A stretch of 64,000 nucleotides of DNA from Neoechinorhynchus agilis (Eukaryota; Acanthocephala): NCBI GenBank assembly GCA_051530055.1, contig CM121342.1, forward strand, positions 13,516,001 through 13,580,000. Reading direction: 5' to 3'. Of this stretch, positions 37,422 to 48,542 are shown one piece after another. How positions within the stretch are numbered: the first letter of the stretch is position 1; every line of letters begins with the position of its first letter. The notes beneath the pieces were generated by a model. The model ran no database searches and was not told where the DNA came from. It was given only the letters and a program-made list of their open reading frames with translations. The position numbers and the translations under genes were made by a program.

Positions 37422-38096
37422 ATGAATGCGGTACAGATGATCCTTTGTGCATTTCTAGTTCAATTATCGGCGATATTTCCAACTGAAACGCAAAATCGGC
37501 AAACCTTAACAGGGTCCGTGCTTACATTCGACGTTTTAAAAGAATACATATTCGACGAAAGCGTTAACGTACAAAGTCAGTGATTACGATCTCTCTATCA
37601 CTAGCAGAATCGCAATCGATGGCAAAGATCGCTGTGGAAGGAAACTCCGAGTGCATTTTACATACACTGATACTCATAATTGTTCTTTGATTGGTTACTG
37701 CAGAGTCGAGTACCAAAGAGACTTTATATATTCTAACGTAGCGATGTTCTTTAAGCGATTACTCTGAAAAAGAAACATTGCTACTGAAAAGGATACTTTG
37801 ATAGTGTGGTTTATATACGAGATTGGAGAACTCCCTGTAAAGTCATAAGCATTAATGGTAGAGAGCCACTTCCGACCATAAAACGGATACTTGCTGATTA
37901 TTCGGCAGAGTACCGCAACCATCCTAACCAGTACCGATTTTCTTGGAATGTCTTACAAATGATTACCAGCGAATGTGATCGCCATAAAACTCTTGTCGTC
38001 GGTGGTTACCATTACTCCAATTGCTCTGGATTAATGCCCATTGATCTAAAGGATCTACGAAATCAACATGAATTAATTTATGGGCCATGGTGGTAG
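37422..38096 (+). CDS. Probable small secreted protein, exons partly resolved
   Basis: The ATG at 37422 opens with a signal-peptide-like segment MNAVQMILCAFLVQLSAIF. A second coding block in another frame (about 37546-37740) holds DGKDRCGRKLRVHFTYTD and NCSLIGYC. A third block (about 37790-38096) holds DWRTPCKVISINGREP, SECDRHKTLVVGG and NCSGLMP, ending GPWW. Candidate introns of 54-110 nt separate them, with an acceptor at 37791-37792 and a donor at 37696 or 37735, but the first junction is not settled. Paired cysteines and a signal peptide suggest an extracellular protein. No family is recognised. Confidence 0.45.
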
Positions 38097-38736
38097 ATAA
38101 CTAGATTTATTAACAAGAGCAGTATATGTTAATTTTTAGCTTAAAGATGTTATGAAATGTAATGCTGAAAATCGGGCACATATTTGTTTATATTATAGAC
38201 TTTAAAAATTAAATCATGGTGTCGTGTCTTTGGTAAAATATGAGGTGGTACCAATGTTTAAAAATATCCTTAAGCAACATCGTGTAATTTTATTGATAAA
38301 CCTCTGAAGTATTACTAATGAAGTAAGTAAAGGGGGGGGGTGAAATAATTCGACGAATGCGCAATCCAATCTCTAATTTAGCTTTTAAGCAGTCAACGTT
38401 CAACTAAAGTCAAAAATTCGAAAGTACTGTCGTTCTAGCATTTAAGGTTATATCTTCGCTGATAAGCTTGAAATAATACTTAGGATGTTGTCGCGAAAGT
38501 GAAAAGAAATTTTATTTATAATAATACGCTCAATACGTACTTAATTACTTATAAGATGTGATTGTTTCAAATTTAAACATCGAACGGAATAAAGCTTAAA
38601 TAATTCATAAATGGCTAATGAAACACATCACATCTATTTACATACTGAAACATTTTGACTGGACTAAGGTGAATTAAATAAACGGAAACGAAATCCGCTG
38701 TGTAAATGATACGCACCGTGAACAATGATACTTTAT
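38097..38736. other. Intergenic AT-rich DNA
   Basis: Includes a run of nine G at about 38332-38340; nothing else recognised. Confidence 0.4.
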
Positions 38737-38740
38737 ATTG

Positions 38741-41700
38741 TAGTGACCACTAACGACGTCATAAGGTTCATGTTAACGTTTTCCCTGTTATGTTGAATAA
38801 AAGAACCATTTTTGTGCGGCGACAGTAGATTTTTCGATCTACTGATGCCAGCTACCACAACAATTGGTGACCCCGACGTTGTCGACCGTGGTTCGACAGC
38901 AGAAGCGAATAGCAACTTGAATACCGTTTCTCTGAAGTCAACCCAGTTTTGGTCACAACAACCACGAATCTGGTTAAGCTGAGGCTCAATTTGCATTACG
39001 AAATATTTCAACAGATGAAACAAAATATCACTACGTTATTGCTTCACTTGATCATGACACTGCTATAAGGTTTATCGACATGCGCTTGCTGAAAACGTAT
39101 AGTTTGTCACAGAGTGAGAGGGCAAATCGAATCCTTCAAATAATTGAGCTTGGAGACGAAAAGCCTTCGGCGTTAATGGATGAAATGCTAGCGTACCTCG
39201 AAAGCAACCCACCATGTTTTTTTATTCCGCGTAATATTTCTTGAACGCATGCCTGAGGAGATCCGATATATTCTAGTTCATTCCAAAATAACCGAACCTC
39301 GTGAGCTTGCACGCGCTGCCGAAAACATTTGGCAATCAAGGCAACCTTTAGCGTCCTCAATTAAGAAAAAGATTGCGACCAAGCAAATCCCAGTAACAGT
39401 ATCAGATTTATGCTTTTACCACCGTAAAATTGGAGATAGAGCAGCGATCGGCGGATTTCAAATTGAAAGCCAACCCGAAAAACGAATTGACCGATCATTA
39501 GTAGAGGCAATGATGATCGGTCCCTCTGTCAATAGCCTCTTTTTGCTAAACGAACGCCAAACTGGACGACGGTTTCTAGTCGATACTGATGCCGAAGTCA
39601 GCGTCCTTCCTGCCACAACACTCGATAAACAGACCAAACACTCTGGCAGAGCACTTACAACTGCAAACGGTTCAACAATCCCAACATTTGGCAACAAGCT
39701 ACTGCAGTTGAATTTCGGTAAAACTCAGACGGAATGGATGTTTACTCTTGCAGCGGTTAAACACCCTATCCTAGGCGCTGATTTCCTTCGACACTCGGGT
39801 ACGTAAGGAATAAGCAGCTGGTTAGTGCAGAAACCTTCGCAACGATACCATTAGCCTCCGTTCCTGTATCGATCGAAGCCCTCAGCGTCGATTTCCTCGG
39901 ATCGAAGAACGAAGAATTTAGTAAAATTCTCGCAGATTTCCCCGATATAACGAGACCTACCTTTTCGGACGTTTCGACCAAACATGCAGTGGAGCACATT
40001 ATTGAGACACAAGGACAACCACTCCATGCTAGACCGCGACATCTCCCGCCCAATAAACTCGCTATTACTAAATCCGAATTCAAAAATATGGAGGATCTTG
40101 GAATCATTAGACGCTCAAATAGCCATTGGTCGTCTCCGTTGCATCCCGTAATCAAATCAGGCGGTGGATGGCGTCCTTGTGGCGATTACCGCAGGCTAAA
40201 TGATATCACAACGCCTGACAGATATCCGATTCCTCGAATACAAAATTTTTCAGCTAAACTCGCTGGAACAACGATTTTCTCGAAAGTGGTATGGACTTTG
40301 CTTTCGTCTACTTAGATGATATACTGATCGCAAGTGTACAGTACGATTGCCAGATAAAGTAAGCACGATTCGCAGTTTCCCTACTCCAACATCCACCAAA
40401 GCTTTGCAAAGATTTGTTGGTATGGTAAATTATTATCATCATTTCATCAATTCGGCAGCCCGTCTGATGCGTCCGCTCTACCAAGCGCTTTCTGGTAAAA
40501 CAAATATACGAAGTTTTTCTTGGACAGTTGAAATGGCTTCAGCATTCGAAAAAACTAAAGCGGCTCTAGCAAACGCAACGATGCTTTGACATTCAGTGAC
40601 CGACGCACCAATCTCTATCAGTACAGATGCATCCGAGTTCGCTATTGGCGCTGTTCTACAGCAGAAAGTGTCCGATTCATGGCAGCCGCTGGCATTCTTC
40701 AGCAAACAACTGTGTAAACCTGAACAACGGTACAGCACCTTCGATCGCGAGCTTCTGGCCATGTATCTCGCTGTCCGACATTTTCGATCTTACGTCGAGG
40801 GCCCATCGTTTACGATTTACACTGATCATCGACCTTTAGTTTATGCATTGTCAAAAGTTTCGGATCCTTGGTCAGCCCGTCAACAACGACATTTGAATTA
40901 TATATCTGAGTTCACGACCAATATCGAACACGTTAGTGGACAAGAGAACAAAGTTGCCGATGCATTGTCCCGCGTTGATTATTTAGCCAGCATTTCCGAA
41001 GGAATATCGTTTGAAGCGATGGCAGAAGATCGAAAGTCCGATCAACACATCCAGGCATATCGTTCAGTGAATACTTCGCTACAGTTGAAAGAAATTCCTT
41101 TCAATGGCACAGGACAAACTATTTTGTGTGAAATTTCGACTGGCCGTTATAGACCGTTGGTACCATCATCTTGGACGAAACGAGTTTTCGAGGCTGTACA
41201 CCAGCTGTCCCACCCTGGAATAAAAGCAACCCGTAAGTTGGTTAAAACAAGATACGTTTGGCCTGGTTTATCAAAGGATCTTGGTGCCTGGGTTCAGTCA
41301 TGCATCGGATGTCAAAAGGCTAAGGTTCAAAGACGCATACGAGCACCGCTTTCTACTTTCGAACCTCCGCAACGTCGATTTGATCACATCCATATAGATT
41401 TAGTAGGTCCGCTACCGGCATCACAAGGTTTCACTCATTTATTATCCGTGATAGATCGATATACTAGATGGCCCGAGGCGATTCCTTTTAATAATACCGA
41501 CGCCGTCACGTGTGCAAGAGCACCTATCAGCCAATAGATAGCTCGTTTCGGTATTCCTAACGACATCACCTGCGATCGAGGACCACAGTTCATATAAGAG
41601 CTGTGGAGAACAATCACAGAACATTTAGGAATGAAGCTCCACCGCACAACCGCGTATCATCCTCAATCCGATGGAATGGCAGAAAGATTCCACAGGCATC

Positions 41701-42360
41701 TGAAATCGGCTTTGAAAGGTAGCCTCTGCGGAAACAAGTGGATCGACGAATCGCCTTGGATTTTGTTAGGAATTCGCACCGCGCCCAAAGCCGACCTTGA
41801 TTCCTCGGCAGCAGAGCATGTATATGAAAGTGCCATCAACATACCTGCCGATTTTCTTAATTCTTCACTTAGCCAAGTTGATTCTCACACTCATCTACAA
41901 CGGCTACGTAATAAGGTTAAATCTCTTGCGCCCATACCCGTTGTGAACCATGGTAAATTGACGACGTTTCTACCACACGCTCTCAGCAGAGCATCGCTCG
42001 TTTTTGTCAGACGCGGGCAGCATGGGAATCCTATACAGGCGCCGTATACCGGACCTTACAAAGTACTTGATCGCAACGAAAAGTTTTTCATGATCGATCT
42101 CGATGAAATACCAGAGAACGTATCGATAGACCGCCTCAAACAAGCGTATACCGATCCAACATCACCCGCCATTCTCGCTCAACTTCCTAAACGAGGCATA
42201 TCTCGCGAAAAAACGGAAGAACCTTTTTGAGGGGCCTATTTAATGACCATTAACGACGTCATAAGGTTCATGTTAACGTTTCCCGTGTTATGTTGGAAAA
42301 AAACCATTTTTGTGCGCCGACAGTAGATTTTTCGATCTAATGATGCCAGCTATCACAACA
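38741..42360 (+). mobile_element. Ty3/gypsy LTR retrotransposon, old fossil (CsRn1-like)
   Basis: LTRs of 122 bp (38741-38862) and 120 bp (42241-42360) end ACAACA, with a 4-bp target duplication ATTG on each side (38737-38740, 42361-42364). The primer-binding site at 38865 reads TGGTGACCCCGACGT, complementary to the 3' end of tRNA-Trp as in the CsRn1/Kabuki group. Parts: gag remnant near 39000-39450, protease about 39560-39800, RT about 39960-40310, RNase H 40600-40980 (STDASEFAIGAVL), integrase 41150-41700 (FDHIHIDLVGPLP), then a C-terminal tail to 42230 and a purine-rich run before the 3' LTR. LTRs differ at roughly 9 percent, so it is much older than the element at 5501. It is broken in several places. 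Confidence 0.85.
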
Positions 42361-42364
42361 ATTG

Positions 42365-43430
42365 TCATTTTTCTCGGAATGACAATCTTATCTTCTTCTG
42401 GCCATTAACATAACTTCTCATCAACGAAAAGAGACAAGCCACATAACATAATAAAACAAAGTGGTTTTTAATACGTTTAATCAGCTAAGATTGTTGCGTT
42501 TCAAGAAAAAACGAGTCGCGCTTTTTGTAATTGTACACCAATGAGGGTTGCGGCTGCGTCCCAAGCACAAAAAGTTGACGTCCGATTCTAGCAAAAACTG
42601 ATGCGCATTTCGACAACGTGTTCTTTGAAATATTGCGGCGGTTAAAGATTGTAATCATTTAGTTTGTATCGATCACCTTTGGGTTTTGTCCAATAATTAG
42701 AACTCCAACGGTCAGTGTTCAGTTTTGAATGATTAACTTGCACCATTGATTTAAATTCAATTAGTATGCCTTTATTAACAATTTGAAGTTTAAAACTTAA
42801 CTTGCAAGTTTTCGTATAAAATTTTAATTTTTGAAATTTATTAGCATAAAATACTTGGACTTGTTGTTCGGAAGTTAATACAGCGATGAGTGCCAGAATA
42901 AAGCATGTTCGTTTTCAATTCCAAACCGATTTTATAAATTTGGATTCTGCCATTCTTGAAAGTACATAGTAACGAGATATCTAAATCAATAAATGGAAAA
43001 CTAGCCTATCACAAAAATATAAGATTAGCGACTTAAGGTGGCCAAGAGATAAATATTTTGAACTTTTGGACAGTGAATTAAGAAAAGCTTGTCCTTGGGA
43101 ATGATTTTTCGTGCCCATCGATATGACACGAAGACCGAAGAGGTCAGAAATCAAGCTTGTTCCTAGCACAACTTTGATCAATGTCTTATGCTCGAGACTA
43201 AAATCGATACAATACATTATGTAAACAGAATCTCGGAAACGAAGCAAAAATATACTCGGTATCTTTTGCGAAGGGGTTTTAGCAAGATAAAATATTCGAA
43301 AGGATACAATAATTACGGATTACCTAAATCAACGATAGACCCACTGATCTCCTGAAAAACTATTCCGCGCGTGAATCGCACACAACTCACGATATGAAGA
43401 AAAAACATTAAAAAATAGACTAGATAAGGC
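42365..43430. other. Intergenic AT-rich DNA left of the palindrome
   Basis: An 88-codon minus-strand frame (43247-42981) is open but not recognised. No other feature seen. Confidence 0.35.
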
Positions 43431-45619
43431 AATATCTGCAATGACAACACATAAAAATGTATTGGCTAGCAGATTCACTATTGTATCTACAGAAATTTAT
43501 GAAAGATTATCTCAGCGACACGCAGTATCTCTTGCAAGGAATAATACTGCTACCAAAAATATGCAAAACAGTCATTAAACTATTTGGTGGAATGGCGTAG
43601 ATGAAAAAAATAGGTAGTAACAATCTTATTTTGATGAAATACAGAACTGTTAAATAATTGCACTACCGTTGAATGTATTCACTTCTGGATCTTGGAGCAA
43701 TAACATTGTTCCGACTGCTACGAACTTCGACAAAAAATTTGATCCATACTATAAAAAAAGTTAAACTTTTGTTTTCCATAATCTATTGAGTAATACCGCG
43801 ATTTCATTTCTTGACTCTATTATGTGCCCGTGCCCACCCCAGTTTTTCGAAGATTTAAAAGTAGCAACATACATTTTTTTTGAAAAAACACATCAATTCA
43901 CCGTTAACATCCTTATTTAACTGGTTTTCCATCGACCGAAACGAAACCATTGAAACCGCAGCCTCAACTTCCGACACAAGTGTCAGATACACCAAAAACA
44001 ACTGCGCGCAATAAAATATTTAAAAGCAGCGCACAGCGATTTAAGTTTAAAACATTCTGGGTAAAACCAACTTGGCTACTCATTTTAAGCCATTTTAATA
44101 TCTCCACGTAATTTCAATTTATACTCGTTCGCTTCACAGGAATCTCCTATCTTGTTTTCCTCACATTCTACCATTTCAACATCATCACCATCAGCTTTTA
44201 TAATATTATTCTCCGGGTACGATTCAACGGCTAAACGCTTAGCCGGACTTTCTCCATATTCTGCCATTACTTCATCTGGGTCGTCCACTAAAATGTGACG
44301 CTTCAGAAAGGATCCAATGTCTCTGAGACCATTTTTCTTTAGTATGAATAATTCGACTAAGAATTTCCTGTTGGGCACATTATAACCCACAATCTTGACT
44401 ATTAGTCGTCCTCCAGATGAGTAGCGATCGTGCAATTTATCAATCTTGATCTTTACCGCTTGTTTGTGTTCATCTAATGGAGTTATTCTGACAACTTGGC
44501 ACCGGTGGCACATTTTCGGAATGGCACTCAGCATCGGAGCCATACTAAAACACAATTCCTTTGGGACGCATCTTCGTTTTCCAGAGTCAATCTTTTCCAC
44601 TCCAAGAGCGTCGTCATCTTTCATTAACTTCATGATTTTAACGCGCTCGAATCTTCGGGTTCCGCATTTAAGAAGTGCAAATGAACCCACTGATATTTCC
44701 TTCATATTAAAATGTTCGGCTACAATGCCATCAATATTGAAAACTTCTTTGTTTGTGTAGAAATAACTTTCCATTTCAAGTTGAGACACGCACAAATTCT
44801 CCAGGTCAGTGAAGGACGTAAATTTTGAGGCCATGTTAATATTTATAAGATATTTGCCGTCATCTTCATCTTTTCTATATAAATCACAAGTAACATCACC
44901 ACAAATTTTAGAGTCTGGCACTAGCTCCTGCTCGATAAGCCCAGTGAAGTCTCCTCTTAAGAGATCAAGTTTGCAGGGTAGGGCGAGAATAGGAATCGCA
45001 TTAAAGACCTTCTTGACCGGTCTTAGATTTAATAGAGGGAGCCACTCAGAGTGGCCGTAATCGAGAAACAACACCTCATAACGATTCTCTTTCTCATTTA
45101 TATTCGTTATGCGTCCCCTGTACCATTTGCTGTCCGTTTGGGACTTGGCCACACATTTCGAGTTTTGTAGGTAAAAGTACTTTGGACGAAAGACTAAGCG
45201 CTCGTACTTTCGATTGAGTCTTTGTTGAATATTTAAGAAATCGTTCCAAATAAGACTCGGGACGACATAAATATTATCTGGTCCAGACATATACATGATT
45301 CGACAAGGAATCTGGTCTTGCAGAGATACTTTAAATCGAGGAAAATCATCAGGAGGGATGTAATCTGTCATTTTTGTTAAGTCGAGAGGAAAAGAGAGAA
45401 AGTTCGATGAGTACAGAAAGTAAATGCAAAAGTCAATGAAGTTGCCTCGCACGTTAGCTCAGTAGAAAAACGTTAGCCAATCAGATTGCACACTGGGGCA
45501 AAAGCCATATGCTGATCAGTAATCCCCCGCCGCGTTTCAATTTAATTTTAATAGTGAGACAGCGCCCTATTTTATGGGAATGCCGGCGATTTTCAAAGGA
45601 AGTGCAAATTGAACATTTT
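43431..45619. repeat. Left arm of 2.19-kb Tudor palindrome
   Basis: It pairs base for base with 45833-48021 around an axis at 45726. Gene starts, stops and both outer ends fit one axis, so the arms have no net indel. Only a few substitutions were noticed. The spacer 45620-45832 (213 bp) is unique. Confidence 0.92.
44085..45371 (-). CDS. Tudor-domain protein, left twin
   Basis: 428 aa from the ATG at 45371 (MTDYIPPDDFPRFKVSL); the longer frame upstream begins with a non-ATG codon. Single exon. The first extended Tudor domain spans about residues 15-180, with SKWYRGRITNI and VLFLDYGHSEWLPLLNLRPV, the aromatic and Asp-Tyr-Gly positions that bind methylated arginine. A second degenerate Tudor-like unit (GSFALLKCGTRRFERVKIM) covers about 250-320 and a third beta-rich unit about 335-380, then an acidic tail. 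Tudor proteins of this kind scaffold Piwi/Aub-type proteins in germ granules. It differs from the right twin by one residue (VMAEYG against VMSEYG). An inverted CCAAT box (ATTGG on the minus strand) lies near 45479, about 105 bp upstream. Confidence 0.85.
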   Translation of the reverse strand: MTDYIPPDDFPRFKVSLQDQIPCRIMYMSGPDNIYVVPSLIWNDFLNIQQRLNRKYERLVFRPKYFYLQNSKCVAKSQTDSKWYRGRITNINEKENRYEVLFLDYGHSEWLPLLNLRPVKKVFNAIPILALPCKLDLLRGDFTGLIEQELVPDSKICGDVTCDLYRKDEDDGKYLININMASKFTSFTDLENLCVSQLEMESYFYTNKEVFNIDGIVAEHFNMKEISVGSFALLKCGTRRFERVKIMKLMKDDDALGVEKIDSGKRRCVPKELCFSMAPMLSAIPKMCHRCQVVRITPLDEHKQAVKIKIDKLHDRYSSGGRLIVKIVGYNVPNRKFLVELFILKKNGLRDIGSFLKRHILVDDPDEVMAEYGESPAKRLAVESYPENNIIKADGDDVEMVECEENKIGDSCEANEYKLKLRGDIKMA

Positions 45620-45832
45620 CAAAAATTCTAGAAGGATCCAAAAGTTATAACATCCAAAAATATTTTATAGGTTTAATGTTTATAGTTTTTATTTTCCTGG
45701 ATCTATCACGAAGATTCACATTCCTTATGCTTAATCTACCTGAAGATTTAGGAGTTGAGGACATTCACTTCATTGAAACTGATTTAGGTGTTATACTCAT
45801 TAAATGTTTACTCCACTAAGAATTGCATAAGT
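45620..45832. other. Unique spacer between the Tudor palindrome arms
   Basis: 213 bp of AT-rich single-copy DNA on the axis of the palindrome. Both genes point away from it, so it lies between two divergent promoters. A 30-codon plus-strand frame at about 45730-45820 is open but unremarkable. Confidence 0.6.
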
Positions 45833-48021
45833 AAAATGTTCAATTTGCATTTCCTTTGAAAATTGCCGACATTCCCATAAAATAGGGCGCTGTCTCACTA
45901 TTAAAATTAAATTGAAACGCGGCGGGGGATTACTGATCAGCATATGGCTTTTGCCCCAGTGTGCAATCTGATTGGCTAACGTTTTTCTACTGAGCTAACG
46001 TGCGAGGCAACTTCATTGACTTTTGCATTTACTTTCTGTACTCATCGAACTTTCTCTCTTTTCCTCTCGACTTAACAAAAATGACAGATTACATCCCTCC
46101 TGATGATTTTCCTCGATTTAAAGTATCTCTGCAAGACCAGATTCCTTGTCGAATCATGTATATGTCTGGACCAGATAATATTTATGTCGTCCCGAGTCTT
46201 ATTTGGAACGATTTCTTAAATATTCAACAAAGACTCAATCGAAAGTACGAGCGCTTAGTCTTTCGTCCAAAGTACTTTTACCTACAAAACTCGAAATGTG
46301 TGGCCAAGTCCCAAACGGACAGCAAATGGTACAGGGGACGCATAACGAATATAAATGAGAAAGAGAATCGTTATGAGGTGTTGTTTCTCGATTACGGCCA
46401 CTCTGAGTGGCTCCCTCTATTAAATCTAAGACCGGTCAAGAAGGTCTTTAATGCGATTCCTATTCTCGCCCTACCCTGCAAACTTGATCTCTTAAGAGGA
46501 GACTTCACTGGGCTTATCGAGCAGGAGCTAGTGCCAGACTCTAAAATTTGTGGTGATGTTACTTGTGATTTATATAGAAAAGATGAAGATGACGGCAAAT
46601 ATCTTATAAATATTAACATGGCCTCAAAATTTACGTCCTTCACTGACCTGGAGAATTTGTGCGTGTCTCAACTTGAAATGGAAAGTTATTTCTACACAAA
46701 CAAAGAAGTTTTCAATATTGATGGCATTGTAGCCGAACATTTTAATATGAAGGAAATATCAGTGGGTTCATTTGCACTTCTTAAATGCGGAACCCGAAGA
46801 TTCGAGCGCGTTAAAATCATGAAGTTAATGAAAGATGACGACGCTCTTGGAGTGGAAAAGATTGACTCTGGAAAACGAAGATGCGTCCCAAAGGAATTGT
46901 GTTTTAGTATGGCTCCGATGCTGAGTGCCATTCCGAAAATGTGCCACCGGTGCCAAGTTGTCAGAATAACTCCATTAGATGAACACAAACAAGCGGTAAA
47001 GATCAAGATTGATAAATTGCACGATCGCTACTCATCTGGAGGACGACTAATAGTCAAGATTGTGGGTTATAATGTGCCCAACAGGAAATTCTTAGTCGAA
47101 TTATTCATACTAAAGAAAAATGGTCTCAGAGACATTGGATCCTTTCTGAAGCGTCACATTTTAGTGGACGACCCAGATGAAGTAATGTCAGAATATGGAG
47201 AAAGTCCGGCTAAGCGTTTAGCCGTTGAATCGTACCCGGAGAATAATATTATAAAAGCTGATGGTGATGATGTTGAAATGGTAGAATGTGAGGAAAACAA
47301 GATAGGAGATTCCTGTGAAGCGAACGAGTATAAATTGAAATTACGTGGAGATATTAAAATGGCTTAAAATGAGTAGCCAAGTTGGTTTTACCCAGAATGT
47401 TTTAAACTTAAATCGCTGTGCGCTGCTTTTAAATATTTTATTGCGCGCAGTTGTTTTTGGTGTATCTGGCACTTGTGTCGGAAGTTGAGGCTGCGGTTTC
47501 AATGGTTTCGTTTCGGTCGATGGAAAACCAGTTAAATAAGGATGTTAACGGTGAATTGATGTGTTTTTTCAAAAAAAATGTATGTTGCTACTTTTAAATC
47601 TTCGAAAAATTGGGGGTGGGCACGGGCACATAATAGAGTCAAGAAATGAAATCGCGGTATTACTCAATGGATCATGGAAAACAAAAGTTTAACTTTTTTT
47701 ATAGTATGGATCAAATTTTTTGTCGAAGTTCGTAGCAGTCGGAACAATGTTATTGCTACAAGATCCAGAAGTGAATACATTCAACGGTAGTGCAATTATT
47801 TAACAGTTCTGTATTTCATCAAAATAAGATTGTTACTACCTATTTTTTTCATCTACGCCATTCCACCAAATAGTTTAATGACTGTTTTGCATATTTTTGG
47901 TAGCAGTATTATTCCTTGCAAGAGATACTGCGTGTCGCTGAGATAATCTTTCATAAATTTCTGTAGATACAATAGTGAATCTGCTAGCCAATACATTTTT
48001 ATGTGTTGTAATTGCAGATAT
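45833..48021. repeat. Right arm of 2.19-kb Tudor palindrome
   Basis: Mirror image of 43431-45619. Homology stops abruptly at TGCAGATATT, where the left arm continues into unrelated sequence. Confidence 0.92.
46081..47367 (+). CDS. Tudor-domain protein, right twin
   Basis: 428 aa, identical to the left twin except for one Ala-to-Ser change near residue 382. Same extended Tudor domain (KWYRGRI, FLDYGHSEW), same degenerate second and third units, same acidic C-terminus ending KLRGDIKMA. It has its own copy of the upstream region, including the inverted CCAAT box near 45972. Both copies are open and intact, so either both are used or the arms are kept alike by gene conversion. The role (germline small-RNA or methyl-arginine scaffold) follows from the family, not from the sequence alone. 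Confidence 0.85.
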   Translation: MTDYIPPDDFPRFKVSLQDQIPCRIMYMSGPDNIYVVPSLIWNDFLNIQQRLNRKYERLVFRPKYFYLQNSKCVAKSQTDSKWYRGRITNINEKENRYEVLFLDYGHSEWLPLLNLRPVKKVFNAIPILALPCKLDLLRGDFTGLIEQELVPDSKICGDVTCDLYRKDEDDGKYLININMASKFTSFTDLENLCVSQLEMESYFYTNKEVFNIDGIVAEHFNMKEISVGSFALLKCGTRRFERVKIMKLMKDDDALGVEKIDSGKRRCVPKELCFSMAPMLSAIPKMCHRCQVVRITPLDEHKQAVKIKIDKLHDRYSSGGRLIVKIVGYNVPNRKFLVELFILKKNGLRDIGSFLKRHILVDDPDEVMSEYGESPAKRLAVESYPENNIIKADGDDVEMVECEENKIGDSCEANEYKLKLRGDIKMA

Positions 48022-48542
48022 TTCCATTTTTGTTAAAAGGGGTGCTGGTCTTCTCTTGGAGGTTTTTCTTTTGGACGACGAAATTATGGCGTTTGTGATT
48101 AGTCAACTTTCATATAATACGAATTTATAAAATCATAAAGAATTAGCAGCGACAAAAGTGGGAATAAAAGCACATTTTTAAAAGTTCCTGAGTGGTTGCA
48201 ATTTATTAAACATTGATGGTTGCTGATTGAAATAAGCGTATCTAGTGAAAAACATGGAACATTACAAAAATGCCATTGAAAAAATATGCGAAAATGGATT
48301 GGTTTTCCTGTCTTAAACATTTTCTTTTTTTGTCATAATTGGTAATTACTTTATCGTTTACTAGCTAACAAAAGGATATTCCCATTTTGCGACATTAAAT
48401 CATGTATTCAATATTTTGATAGAAGGCGGCAAAACCTCGCCCATCTACGGTCTCGCATGAAGATCGCCAGATCCGTTCGCTTCATCAACAATTCCTTTGT
48501 CCCGGATAAAGGCTATTCTCGATCAAGATTGTTACAGCGGCA
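48022..48542. other. Intergenic DNA and likely promoter of the next gene
   Basis: Unique sequence between the palindrome and the tail-anchored gene. 48430-48540 probably contains the 5' UTR; no motif stands out. Confidence 0.4.

Noticed and set aside
42981-43247. 88-codon minus-strand frame
   Set aside because: No family resemblance, no splice partners and a composition like surrounding AT-rich DNA.
46000-46080. Extra 27 N-terminal residues on the Tudor proteins
   Set aside because: That extension starts at a GTG codon; the first ATG (46081, mirrored at 45371) begins a normal N-terminus.
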